A stretch of 9,216 nucleotides of DNA from Pseudobdellovibrio sp. (GTDB taxonomy: Bacteria; Bdellovibrionota; Bdellovibrionia; Bdellovibrionales; Bdellovibrionaceae), in assembly GCA_025449725.1 (NCBI GenBank), contig JANWIU010000101.1:1-9216 (forward strand), read 5' to 3'. The notes below the pieces were generated by a model that searched no databases, was not told where the DNA came from, and was given only the letters and a program-made list of their open reading frames with translations. Made by a program: the position numbers and the translations under genes. This document shows positions 1-5,244 of the stretch, one piece after another (position 1 is the stretch's first letter; every line of letters begins with the position of its first letter).

Positions 1-572
1 AAAAAGCGGGAAACACCGGCCATGGTTCCGCCGGTGCCGACAGCAGAAACAAAAGCATCCACGCGGCCATTTGTTTGATTCCAAATTTCCGGACCGGTCG
101 TGGCTTCATGGGCTTTGTAATTAGCAGTGTTTTCAAATTGATTGGCCCAAAAAGAATTCGGTCTTTCAGAGGCCAGGCGCTTAGCTGTATGATAAAAATG
201 ATTTTCGTTTGCGAACGGAACGGGTGGGACGGTTACCAGTTCTACACCTAAAGCATTTAAGGTGTCGTATTTTTCCTGGGCCTGGTTGTTCGGCATCACA
301 ATAACACACCGGTAACCCTTTTGCGGAGCAATGGTCGCAAGCCCGATTCCGGTATTGCCGGCAGTGCCCTCAATTATGGTGAAGCCCGGTTTTAAGAGGC
401 CGTCTTTTTCTGCTTGTTCTATTATGCCTAAGGCAGCGCGGTCTTTTATGCTACCGCCCGGATTCATGTATTCTGCTTTTCCTAAAATTTCACAGCCGGT
501 CAGGTCAGACAATGACTTAACATTTATCAGTGGCGTCTGACCTACTACCTGTGAAACCAAGCCTGAAATCAT
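1..572 (-). CDS. cysK: PLP-dependent cysteine synthase, 3' end cut by window edge
   Basis: Cysteine synthase (O-acetylserine sulfhydrylase) makes L-cysteine from O-acetylserine and sulfide in the cytoplasm using pyridoxal phosphate. About 190 N-terminal residues are visible. They begin MISGLVSQVVGQTPLINV, the usual family start. GGSIKDRA places the Schiff-base lysine at Lys43. EGTAGNTGIG (residues 68-77) is the substrate-binding loop, in the EGTAGNTG variant rather than EPTSGNTG. VGTGGT (about 178-183) is the PLP-phosphate loop. Family members are usually 300-350 residues, so roughly 120-160 residues lie beyond the left edge. The ATG is the only usable start because an in-frame stop lies 18 nt upstream. 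There is no good Shine-Dalgarno sequence; the start is 4 nt after the stop of the secreted-protein gene, so translation is probably coupled. A CysM or cystathionine beta-synthase-like paralogue cannot be excluded from this fragment. Confidence 0.9.
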   Translation of the reverse strand, partial: MISGLVSQVVGQTPLINVKSLSDLTGCEILGKAEYMNPGGSIKDRAALGIIEQAEKDGLLKPGFTIIEGTAGNTGIGLATIAPQKGYRCVIVMPNNQAQEKYDTLNALGVELVTVPPVPFANENHFYHTAKRLASERPNSFWANQFENTANYKAHEATTGPEIWNQTNGRVDAFVSAVGTGGTMAGVSRF

Positions 573-576
573 TAAA

Positions 577-1050
577 TTACTGTGCGTCTACAACAGTTAA
601 ATTCAAAGTGCCGTGATCAACTAAACGAGGAAGATCATTGCCAGGAAAGCACCAGCCGCTGTTAACCGGATTGCAAGGCGGTTCAAAAGAGTGTTCACGG
701 CGGTATTCTCCGTATTTCAACTGAAGTTGTTGACCAACTTCCATTGCGTAAACGGCTTTTGCATCAAAAGCCAGGTGGCCGTCGTACAGTTCAACAACGC
801 CTTCAGATTTTCCTTTTGATAAATTCATCGTAAGAGTGATTCTCTCGTTATCTGCAAGCACGTGACCTAAATTAGCGCGGCCCGTGTATTTTGCTTTCGT
901 TGCGGATTCACTTTTTAATGTCAAATCAACGTGAACTTGTGACGAATGGCCACTGCGAGATTGCAATGTTCCCATCAAATGAACTTTTTGAGGTAAAGCA
1001 AAAACAGAAACAGCAGTTAGTAATGCAATTGAAAAAATTAAAGAACGCAT
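577..1050 (-). CDS. Small secreted protein, unrecognised family
   Basis: The family is not recognised. The 157-residue product starts with MRSLIFSIALLTAVSVFA, a typical Sec signal peptide with likely cleavage after Ala18 (VFA|LP), so it should be periplasmic or secreted. The mature part is rich in beta-type alternation (VHVDLTLK, ITLTMNL, GTLNLTVV), which suggests a small beta-sandwich. A late PPCNPVNSGWC segment holds the only two cysteines (126 and 134), which could form a disulfide. I chose the ATG at 1050 over an in-frame ATG at 1107 because AAGGAG lies 7-8 nt upstream and the signal peptide begins exactly there. The gene is 4 nt upstream of the cysteine synthase gene and probably shares its transcript. 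No functional link to cysteine synthesis is visible. Confidence 0.8.
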   Translation of the reverse strand: MRSLIFSIALLTAVSVFALPQKVHLMGTLQSRSGHSSQVHVDLTLKSESATKAKYTGRANLGHVLADNERITLTMNLSKGKSEGVVELYDGHLAFDAKAVYAMEVGQQLQLKYGEYRREHSFEPPCNPVNSGWCFPGNDLPRLVDHGTLNLTVVDAQ

Positions 1051-1078
1051 GATTAGCTCCTTAGCTATGTGTTGACTA

Positions 1079-1107
1079 AACCTAAACCAGCAAGCCTCGC
1101 CTGACAA
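1079..1107 (-). promoter_or_regulatory. Possible sigma70-type promoter for secreted protein-cysK unit
   Basis: On the minus strand TTGTCA (1107-1102) matches the -35 consensus at 5 of 6 positions. TAGGTT (1084-1079) is a weak -10 after a 17-nt spacer. This would start transcription near 1072, leaving a short leader of about 20 nt that contains the AAGGAG ribosome binding site. The spacing is ideal but the -10 is poor, so this is only a candidate. Confidence 0.3.
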
Positions 1108-1152
1108 CAGGAAGTGCTGCTGAATCTTTGGGCGAAACAGAGGTGATTGCGA

Positions 1153-1187
1153 TTGTCAGTTGCGGTAAGCGTTTAAACGAATAATAT
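1153..1187 (+). promoter_or_regulatory. Candidate promoter/operator region for lipoprotein gene, with CGTTTAAACG palindrome
   Basis: Just before the lipoprotein gene lie TTGTCA (1153-1158), a perfect 10-bp palindrome CGTTTAAACG (1170-1179) and an AT-rich TAATAT (1182-1187). The TTGTCA to TAATAT distance is too long for a normal promoter. TTGCGG (1160-1165) gives a 16-nt spacer but a poor -35. If TAATAT is the -10, transcription would start almost at the ATG at 1195, giving a leaderless or near-leaderless mRNA. This fits the absence of a clear Shine-Dalgarno sequence. The palindrome could be a repressor site, but no regulator is visible here. Confidence 0.25.
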
Positions 1188-1194
1188 ATGGCCT

Positions 1195-1776
1195 ATGCGA
1201 TTCCTTCTAACATTGTATTTAGCTGTTCTAATTGGCTGCGCAACACCAAGTGCGACTGTCTCTAAAAATAAAGCAGAGTACAATGTAAGCTCAGTCGAAC
1301 AAGTGAAGCTCGATTATTTAATTTCATTAACCAAGCTGGATCAAAATTCGACTTTTAAAAAAGAGACCGATAGCTCCTATTCAGCCGCCAGTGGGGCCCA
1401 CAAGATTTCAATCGCTGAAAAGCGCTTTAAATCCAAAAAAGAAGCGATGACTTTTTTATATACCCGCCGAACTTACCTTCATCAGGCTTTTTCGACTTTG
1501 ATAGCGCCTTATTACGGAATTGTTCAAGCCAACGCCGAATGTATGAAGCTTGTCGATGTTAAAGGAGATTTAAAGAAATTCGGTAAGGATGAGTATGTTT
1601 CGATGTCTTTTGGCGCTAACCGGTCTGAACAGCTTGTGGACTGCCACAGCGAAATGCCGGCCTATTCGGTAAAATATACTTTATATCTTTGCCATCAAAT
1701 TAATTCGGTCTTTGAAGTTAAGGTTCTAAATCAAATCGGCAGTGAAGGCCCGGGCCTGCATATCACCTGCATTTAA
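1195..1776 (+). CDS. Small lipoprotein, unrecognised family
   Basis: The family is not recognised. The 193-residue product has a short hydrophobic N-terminus ending in LIGC, a good lipobox with Cys15 as the lipidated residue, so it should be anchored in the inner or outer membrane. The residues after Cys are ATPS, with no Asp at +2, which would favour outer-membrane sorting by the E. coli Lol rule (inference). The mature protein has four further cysteines (116, 150, 166, 192), all in the C-terminal half and an even number, compatible with two disulfides in the periplasm. The central part is Lys- and Ser-rich with aromatic residues. The ATG has no clear ribosome binding site; another ATG 7 nt upstream is out of frame. 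The gene runs head-on into the larger lipoprotein gene and overlaps it by 4 nt. Confidence 0.78.
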   Translation: MRFLLTLYLAVLIGCATPSATVSKNKAEYNVSSVEQVKLDYLISLTKLDQNSTFKKETDSSYSAASGAHKISIAEKRFKSKKEAMTFLYTRRTYLHQAFSTLIAPYYGIVQANAECMKLVDVKGDLKKFGKDEYVSMSFGANRSEQLVDCHSEMPAYSVKYTLYLCHQINSVFEVKVLNQIGSEGPGLHITCI

Positions 1777-2852
1777 AGAGGCGGGTTGAGTTCAACAAAT
1801 TTTTTCCCGTCAATCAGGTAAGCATTTGAATGCGGGGTGCTCTTATGAAGTATTTTAAAAAACGACTTCTTTTCCTTTAGGTCAATCAGCTCTACAGCCA
1901 CGCCGTAGTCCGCTTTGTTTTCAGAACTGATGCACTGGCTGTGTGAAATCATTAATTTGTCAGCGGTAAGAAGCTGGGCGCTGCTGCAAGCAGTAGAGCT
2001 TAAGTACTTATCGTTGCTTTTATAGACGGTCGTGAACTGGTTTGTTGTAAGATTGTAGGTCTCTGCGCTACTAAGTAAAGTTTTTGCATCAGAGTTGCGG
2101 TAAAAAAGTAACCGGTCATTATCAATTTGTGAAACGGAATGGGTACTTCGTTCATTCAGATCAATAATTTTTATAACCTGAGACAGCGACGCATTTAAAA
2201 CATAGAACTTACTTTGCAGTGTGCAGTTGACAGCGTACCCTAGCACCTCAGTTGTGCCATCGGCGTTTTTACGGGTGAGTTCCAAAAATGAATTCGCATG
2301 AGTCAGCTCAAAATTACTCTTTTCTATGCCGACCTGCTTGTAATACCAGTAGGTAATTGCGGGAGTACGGTTACGTAATAACCCGGGGTTCTTCTTTAAA
2401 AAATCATAAAAGCTGAACTTTTTAATGACTCTTCCATTTTTATTTAAAACCAATAGCACGTCAAAACGGGTATCTTTGCCGGCCCAGTTTTTAAAATCAC
2501 TGTGCAGCGCTAAAAAATTTCCGGACACCTCTGAATGATACAGTAGGTGATGCGTGCGCGGAATCGGGTTTTGCCAGCTTAACTTCGGATTGGGACTTAC
2601 ATATTGGAGAGATTTACTACTGCGGCTGTAATGAGATCCGTCCGGTTCAATAATACAGGTTCCGTTACCGCCGTTGGCGTAAGTCACGAAGCGGCCATCG
2701 AAGTCGTAAACACGACAAGAAGAAGTAAAATGAGTGAACGGGGTGTCTTTTAAAAACTCTGTGATCGAGTTTGCGTTTTCTACAGGTTTAGTGGGGGCTC
2801 CGGAGCAGGAGAAAAACAGAAAGATAAAAATCGGAGTAAGAATAACCTTCAA
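1773..2852 (-). CDS. Lipoprotein with possible beta-propeller fold, TTG start
   Basis: The family is not recognised. The open frame extends upstream to an ATG at 2990, but that part is simply the tRNA-Leu gene read through, so the real start must be inside. I place it at TTG 2852, which gives MKVILTPIFIFLFFSC: a basic residue, a hydrophobic stretch and a lipobox-like FFSC with Cys16. AAGG lies about 5 nt upstream; a GTG 6 nt further upstream is an alternative. The 359-residue product would be a membrane-anchored periplasmic or surface lipoprotein. The mature part repeats short strand-turn-strand units (DFDGRFVTY, DVLLVLNKNGRVIKKFSF, KFYVLNASLSQVIKIIDL, YNLTTNQFTTVY) reminiscent of beta-propeller blades; this is inference only. 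Five more cysteines occur at 46, 66, 210, 289 and 307. The gene lies 20 nt after the tRNA on the same strand, with no U-tract terminator between, so co-transcription with the tRNA is likely. Confidence 0.72.
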   Translation of the reverse strand: MKVILTPIFIFLFFSCSGAPTKPVENANSITEFLKDTPFTHFTSSCRVYDFDGRFVTYANGGNGTCIIEPDGSHYSRSSKSLQYVSPNPKLSWQNPIPRTHHLLYHSEVSGNFLALHSDFKNWAGKDTRFDVLLVLNKNGRVIKKFSFYDFLKKNPGLLRNRTPAITYWYYKQVGIEKSNFELTHANSFLELTRKNADGTTEVLGYAVNCTLQSKFYVLNASLSQVIKIIDLNERSTHSVSQIDNDRLLFYRNSDAKTLLSSAETYNLTTNQFTTVYKSNDKYLSSTACSSAQLLTADKLMISHSQCISSENKADYGVAVELIDLKEKKSFFKILHKSTPHSNAYLIDGKKFVELNPPL

Positions 2853-2853
2853 A

Positions 2854-2868
2854 TTCACCTTCGGTGAA
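2854..2868 (-). other. Small hairpin between tRNA-Leu and lipoprotein start
   Basis: On the minus strand TTCACC (2868-2863), a GAA loop and GGTGAA (2859-2854) form a perfect 6-bp stem with a 3-nt loop. The right arm contains the GGTG of the likely Shine-Dalgarno sequence and ends directly before the TTG start. It is not followed by a U-run, so it is not a standard terminator. It could reduce ribosome access or mark the boundary for tRNA 3' processing. Confidence 0.45.
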
Positions 2869-2872
2869 AAAT

Positions 2873-2959
2873 TGGTGGCTCGGGTCGGAATCGAACCGAC
2901 ACGGGATTGCTCCCACAAGATTTTGAGTCTAGCAAGTCTACCAATTTCATCACCGAGCC
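2873..2959 (-). tRNA. tRNA-Leu (anticodon CAA), CCA encoded
   Basis: The 87-nt class II tRNA has an acceptor stem GGCTCGG/CCGAGCC, discriminator A and an encoded CCA end. It has a D loop with AAATTGGTAGA, the anticodon loop CTCAAAA (anticodon CAA, decoding UUG), a long variable arm GGGA-GCAA-TCCC and a T arm GTCGG-TTCGATT-CCGAC. The long variable arm and the anticodon identify leucine. Acceptor, variable and T stems are perfect. The D stem (position 11 with 24) and the anticodon stem (28 with 42) each contain a U-U mismatch. This is unusual but probably does not abolish function. No recognisable attachment-site duplication is visible beside it in this window. Confidence 0.95.
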
Positions 2960-2964
2960 ACGCT

Positions 2965-2990
2965 GATATATGGAAATTTGCGAAAATCAA
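2965..2990 (-). promoter_or_regulatory. Possible promoter for tRNA-Leu
   Basis: On the minus strand TATATC (2970-2965) sits 5 nt before the mature tRNA 5' end and could be a -10. TTGATT (2990-2985) is a -35-like element, but the spacer is only 14 nt. Transcription would begin at or very near the tRNA 5' end. The weak spacing keeps this tentative. Confidence 0.25.
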
Positions 2991-3054
2991 TATAACGAGG
3001 AATGGACCCGGGTTTCAAGAGGTTTTTTACCATTTTACAGGGTGGGTTTGATTG

Positions 3055-3106
3055 TTGCATCCAATTGTGGCATAGAAACCTATATATTTTATAGGATTAA
3101 CAGGAG
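3055..3106 (+). promoter_or_regulatory. Promoter region, palindrome and ribosome binding site of the OMP gene
   Basis: The region before the beta-barrel gene contains TTGCAT (3055-3060) and TTGTGG (3065-3070) as possible -35 elements, and an AT-rich TATATATTTTATA block (3081-3093) supplying -10 candidates. The same block is an inverted repeat, CCTATA-TATTT-TATAGG (3079-3095). It overlaps the probable -10 and lies 6 nt before a good AGGAG Shine-Dalgarno sequence (3102-3106), itself 5 nt from the ATG. The palindrome could be an operator or, if transcribed, a weak hairpin beside the ribosome binding site. The exact -10/-35 pair is unclear. Confidence 0.4.
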
Positions 3107-3111
3107 ATCTC

Positions 3112-4074
3112 ATGAAACGTTTAATTGCTTTTATGGCTTTGTTTTTATTCATGGTTAACGCAAATGCTGTCACTGCGGCTAAAAGTTCGTCAAATAAGAA
3201 GGCTGCAACAGCCATTACAGAAACTCCGGTAAAAGACGATAAATTAGCACAGGAGTTAGCAAAAGAAGTAGCGGCGGAAGAACCTGTTACTATAGCGGCG
3301 ATTGCTCCCGCGCCAATTCAGACGACTCCTGCTCCAACAACTTCTGCTGAGCCTACCCAGGAAACCGCTTCTTCAACACCGTCACAAACTGAAGGTGATC
3401 TCAATTTAGATGATGATGCAATTGAAGCCGAATCTTTGGCAGCCAACACGGCTATGCAAGAGAGCGTAACAAGCGTTGAAGCTATGCCTAAGAAAAAAGA
3501 AAAAAATTGGTACATTTCGGCTGTGTTGGGAACAACAGCTTATCCGGATGTAAATAACGTCAATGGTAAATATAACGTAATGGGTTCTTTAGGTTACATC
3601 TGGCAAAAATCATTCGTATTTGAATTAGGTGGCGGAGCTGCCAATTACGATATGGAAGCTTACAACGCGACAGTTTTAAATCGTAAAGATAAATTCGAAA
3701 TCGACCAATATTATATGACAGGCGCAGCTAAATACAGAATGCCATTTGGCCGTATCGTACCAAGTGCCGGTATTTTTATGCAGGTAACTCAGCGTAACTT
3801 TACTCAACGTGATCCTAATAATGTCGGTAACAACGGAATGACAATTGATCGTGGAAACTCGCAAACAACAGACGCAGGTCTTGTCGGCACATTGGATTTC
3901 GAAATGACCCGTGATTTTGCTATCGGTCTTGATATGCGATACATGATCAACGTGTCTAATAAAGCTGACGACGTGGCTAACGTTAACTCGGCTTCTCAAG
4001 GAAGCGTTGCTGTGACTCCAATTGAAAAATTGCAAAGTTACAGTGCCGGTATTTCTGCGCGAATGAATTTCTGA
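3112..4074 (+). CDS. Outer-membrane beta-barrel protein with long N-terminal linker
   Basis: The 320-residue product starts with a Sec signal peptide (MKRLIAFMALFLFMVNANA, cleavage about residue 19). Residues 20-130 are low-complexity, rich in Ala, Pro, Thr and Glu, with an acidic patch DLNLDDDAIEAES (97-109), and end in a basic PKKKEK. Residues 132-320 look like a small beta-barrel: amphipathic strands such as NWYISAVLG, YNVMGSLGYIW, SFVFELGGGAANY, YYMTGAAKYRM, FAIGLDMRYMI and YSAGISARMNF. The chain ends in Phe, the usual BAM recognition residue of outer-membrane proteins. It is probably an 8-stranded OmpA/OmpW-type barrel whose periplasmic linker may contact peptidoglycan or partners (inference). 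The ATG has AGGAG 5 nt upstream. The next gene starts 2 nt after the stop, so this is the first gene of a small operon. No specific substrate or function can be assigned. Confidence 0.82.
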   Translation: MKRLIAFMALFLFMVNANAVTAAKSSSNKKAATAITETPVKDDKLAQELAKEVAAEEPVTIAAIAPAPIQTTPAPTTSAEPTQETASSTPSQTEGDLNLDDDAIEAESLAANTAMQESVTSVEAMPKKKEKNWYISAVLGTTAYPDVNNVNGKYNVMGSLGYIWQKSFVFELGGGAANYDMEAYNATVLNRKDKFEIDQYYMTGAAKYRMPFGRIVPSAGIFMQVTQRNFTQRDPNNVGNNGMTIDRGNSQTTDAGLVGTLDFEMTRDFAIGLDMRYMINVSNKADDVANVNSASQGSVAVTPIEKLQSYSAGISARMNF

Positions 4075-4076
4075 TC

Positions 4077-4547
4077 GTGCCATTTAAGAGTTTTATAACC
4101 GTATTGCTAATTCTGACCGGCTTCAGCGCCTATGCTGTTGAGAGAACCGAACTTAACAAGGTTCTCTTTAGCGTCGGCGAACAATCATGGACTCTGCGGG
4201 ACATGGAGCTTTATCAAAGCGTCATGTCCGACATCTTCAAAAAAAAGACGCTTTCGGCCTTTTCAAAAAATGAATTCAATGACTTTTTGGTTTCCCGAAT
4301 CAGCTTAAAAGAAGCTGACGTATTTCAGATCTCTTATGACAAAAAAGCTGTAACCGAAGCTGAAAGAAAGCGCCTGACCGCTTTCACAAAAGAAGAAATT
4401 GACAGAGAAGTCACAGCCGTCGCCAAAGCGGAAGCTCTGATTGAAATTAAAGAAAGCCAGCACAAAGACACTGCGCGCTTCAACACCTGGTATGAACTGA
4501 TGAAGAGAAAATACGTCGTTCGTATTAAATCCGGTGAAAATAAATAA
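4077..4547 (+). CDS. Small secreted protein, SurA N-domain-like (tentative)
   Basis: The 156-residue product begins at GTG with a signal peptide (MPFKSFITVLLILTGFSAYA, cleavage after Ala20) and should be periplasmic. The mature part starts with KVLFSVGEQSWTLRDMELY (28-46), which resembles the opening strand-turn-helix of SurA/PpiC chaperone N-domains, where VNDEVIT-SDLE type sequence is typical. The rest is mostly charged helix, ending WYELMKRKYVVRIK (138-151), like the closing helix and strand of that domain. No parvulin (PPIase) domain is present, so it could only be a chaperone-like module. The GTG lies 2 nt after the OMP stop with no clear Shine-Dalgarno sequence, implying translational coupling. 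Its position directly behind an outer-membrane barrel gene fits a periplasmic folding helper, but that is inference. Confidence 0.72.
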   Translation: MPFKSFITVLLILTGFSAYAVERTELNKVLFSVGEQSWTLRDMELYQSVMSDIFKKKTLSAFSKNEFNDFLVSRISLKEADVFQISYDKKAVTEAERKRLTAFTKEEIDREVTAVAKAEALIEIKESQHKDTARFNTWYELMKRKYVVRIKSGENK

Positions 4548-5004
4548 TTTGATTACACGCCAAGCAACTGAAAATGATTTTTCAGAAATCATTCGCATCG
4601 TCGAAGAAATTTCCAAGGCGTCCCCCGAAAAGAAATTTCAATTCAACTGGGACCGCTTTCAAATCCGTGATGAACTTCTGAAATCAAAGTCATGGGTTGC
4701 GGCAGACGGGGTGTCGATAAAAGCCTTTCTTTGCATAAGAGAATCTTTTGATTTTTTTGAGGTCACTGTGTTGGCGACAGATGCTTCAAGCCGTAATCAA
4801 GGGCATCAATCAGGTTTGATGGAAGCGCTATTAGGTGAAGCCCGGCGCGAAAAAAAGAACGTCTTACTTGAGGTTCATGAAGAAAATTTAAGCGCCATTA
4901 ATTTTTATCGAAAGCACGGATTTGTGGAGTTACCAATGAGAAAGAACTATTACGGCGACGGCAAGAGCGCGCTTGTGTTTATTTACCGCGTCCAAGTAAG
5001 ATAA
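4534..5004 (+). CDS. GNAT-family N-acetyltransferase
   Basis: This is a cytoplasmic GNAT acetyltransferase that would transfer acetyl from acetyl-CoA to an amine; the substrate is unknown. The 156-residue product has TRQATENDFSEIIRIVEE (8-25) as the first strand and helix. FFEVTVLATDASSRNQGHQSGL (74-95) contains beta4 and the acetyl-CoA pyrophosphate loop. LLEVHEENLSAINFYRKHGF (111-130) is the classic beta5-helix4 ending with FYxxxGF. The layout is RimI-like. The loop reads RNQGHQ, with Gln where the R/QxxGxG/A motif normally has Gly or Ala. The GTG at 4534 overlaps the upstream gene by 14 nt. A TTG at 4549, one base after the upstream stop, is an equally possible start and would give a 151-residue protein. 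Either way it is the third gene of the OMP unit and likely co-translated. Its product does not obviously belong with the two exported proteins. Confidence 0.85.
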   Translation: MKINNLITRQATENDFSEIIRIVEEISKASPEKKFQFNWDRFQIRDELLKSKSWVAADGVSIKAFLCIRESFDFFEVTVLATDASSRNQGHQSGLMEALLGEARREKKNVLLEVHEENLSAINFYRKHGFVELPMRKNYYGDGKSALVFIYRVQVR

Positions 5005-5046
5005 CAATTCACTGTATTTTCAATAAGTTAGCAATGCGCTGGTGGC

Positions 5047-5072
5047 GGGCGGCCTTCGGCCCCCAGGCAACC
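5047..5072 (+). other. GC-rich hairpin followed by AGGCAACC anti-repeat, upstream of rimP
   Basis: In the 240-nt gap before rimP, GGCC-TTC-GGCC (5051-5061) forms a tight hairpin, extended by GGG (5047-5049) with CCC (5062-5064) around one bulged C. It is followed at once by AGGCAACC (5065-5072), which is complementary to GGTTGCCT (5092-5099) and, over 7 nt, to GTTGCCT (5116-5122). The composition is much more GC-rich than the flanks. It looks like a structured RNA, either the 3' untranslated region of the GNAT transcript or a leader of the rimP operon. I recognise no known riboswitch or tRNA here. Confidence 0.5.
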
Positions 5073-5092
5073 CACGGGATTCTTGATATGAG

Positions 5093-5128
5093 GTTGCCTT
5101 CGTCACTTTTAAGGAGTTGCCTTCGTCA
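5093..5128 (+). repeat. 13-nt direct repeat GTTGCCTTCGTCA, two copies
   Basis: GTTGCCTTCGTCA occurs at 5093-5105 and again at 5116-5128, a period of 23 nt. The GCCTTCG core also occurs a third time at 5052-5058 inside the GC-rich hairpin. Both copies are complementary over at least 7 nt to AGGCAAC at 5065-5071, so two mutually exclusive stems are possible. The second copy can also fold locally (GTTG with CAAC at 5127-5130). No coding frame explains the repeat. Confidence 0.7.
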
Positions 5129-5152
5129 ACACGCTTTGATAAGGTGATCAGG

Positions 5153-5180
5153 AATTGGGCCACAAGCCCAATTTTTTTTT
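5153..5180 (+). terminator. Rho-independent terminator upstream of rimP
   Basis: AATTGGGC (5153-5160), loop CACAA and GCCCAATT (5166-5173) give an 8-bp perfect stem with a 5-nt loop, followed by a T-run to 5180. This is a strong intrinsic terminator for plus-strand transcription. It ends the OMP-GNAT unit or acts as an attenuator within the leader of rimP-nusA-infB. It lies 149 nt past the GNAT stop and 65 nt before the rimP start. Confidence 0.88.
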
Positions 5181-5182
5181 GC

Positions 5183-5229
5183 TTAAAACAAACAAAATAA
5201 AGGCTAATCAATTTGTTTTTTTGTTTTAA
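5183..5229 (+). repeat. Inverted repeat TTAAAACAAA / TTTGTTTTAA before rimP
   Basis: TTAAAACAAA (5183-5192) is repeated as TTTGTTTTAA (5220-5229) in inverted orientation, 10 bp perfect with a 27-nt centre. The right arm ends 5 nt before the AGGGA ribosome binding site (5235-5239) of rimP. It follows the terminator directly and is very AT-rich. It could be an operator, a weak mRNA hairpin, or an UP-like promoter element. TTGCTT (5179-5184) and TAATCA (5205-5210) are promoter-like but spaced 20 nt apart, so no convincing rimP promoter can be named. Confidence 0.5.
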
Positions 5230-5244
5230 AACGTAGGGAATAAT

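Noticed and set aside
2853..2990. N-terminal extension of the minus-strand lipoprotein gene to ATG 2990
   Set aside because: These codons are the tRNA-Leu gene and its flank; a signal peptide with a lipobox begins only at TTG 2852.
2873..2990. Integration site of a mobile element at the tRNA-Leu 3' end
   Set aside because: No integrase gene and no second copy of the tRNA 3' end were found in the window; the neighbouring gene is an ordinary lipoprotein.
2734..3051. 105-codon plus-strand open frame
   Set aside because: It is antisense to the lipoprotein gene and the tRNA; the VARVGIEPTRD part is the familiar artefact of an antisense tRNA translated.
3676..4083. 135-codon minus-strand open frame
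   Set aside because: It lies fully opposite the beta-barrel gene, which has a signal peptide, barrel strands and a good ribosome binding site.
5037..5104. A degenerate tRNA or metY-like gene before rimP, as in E. coli
   Set aside because: No T-arm TTCGA signature, acceptor pairing or anticodon arm can be built; only hairpins and repeats are present.
5020..5211. 63-codon minus-strand open frame before rimP
   Set aside because: It reads through the terminator and GC hairpin on the opposite strand, has no ribosome binding site and its composition reflects the repeats.
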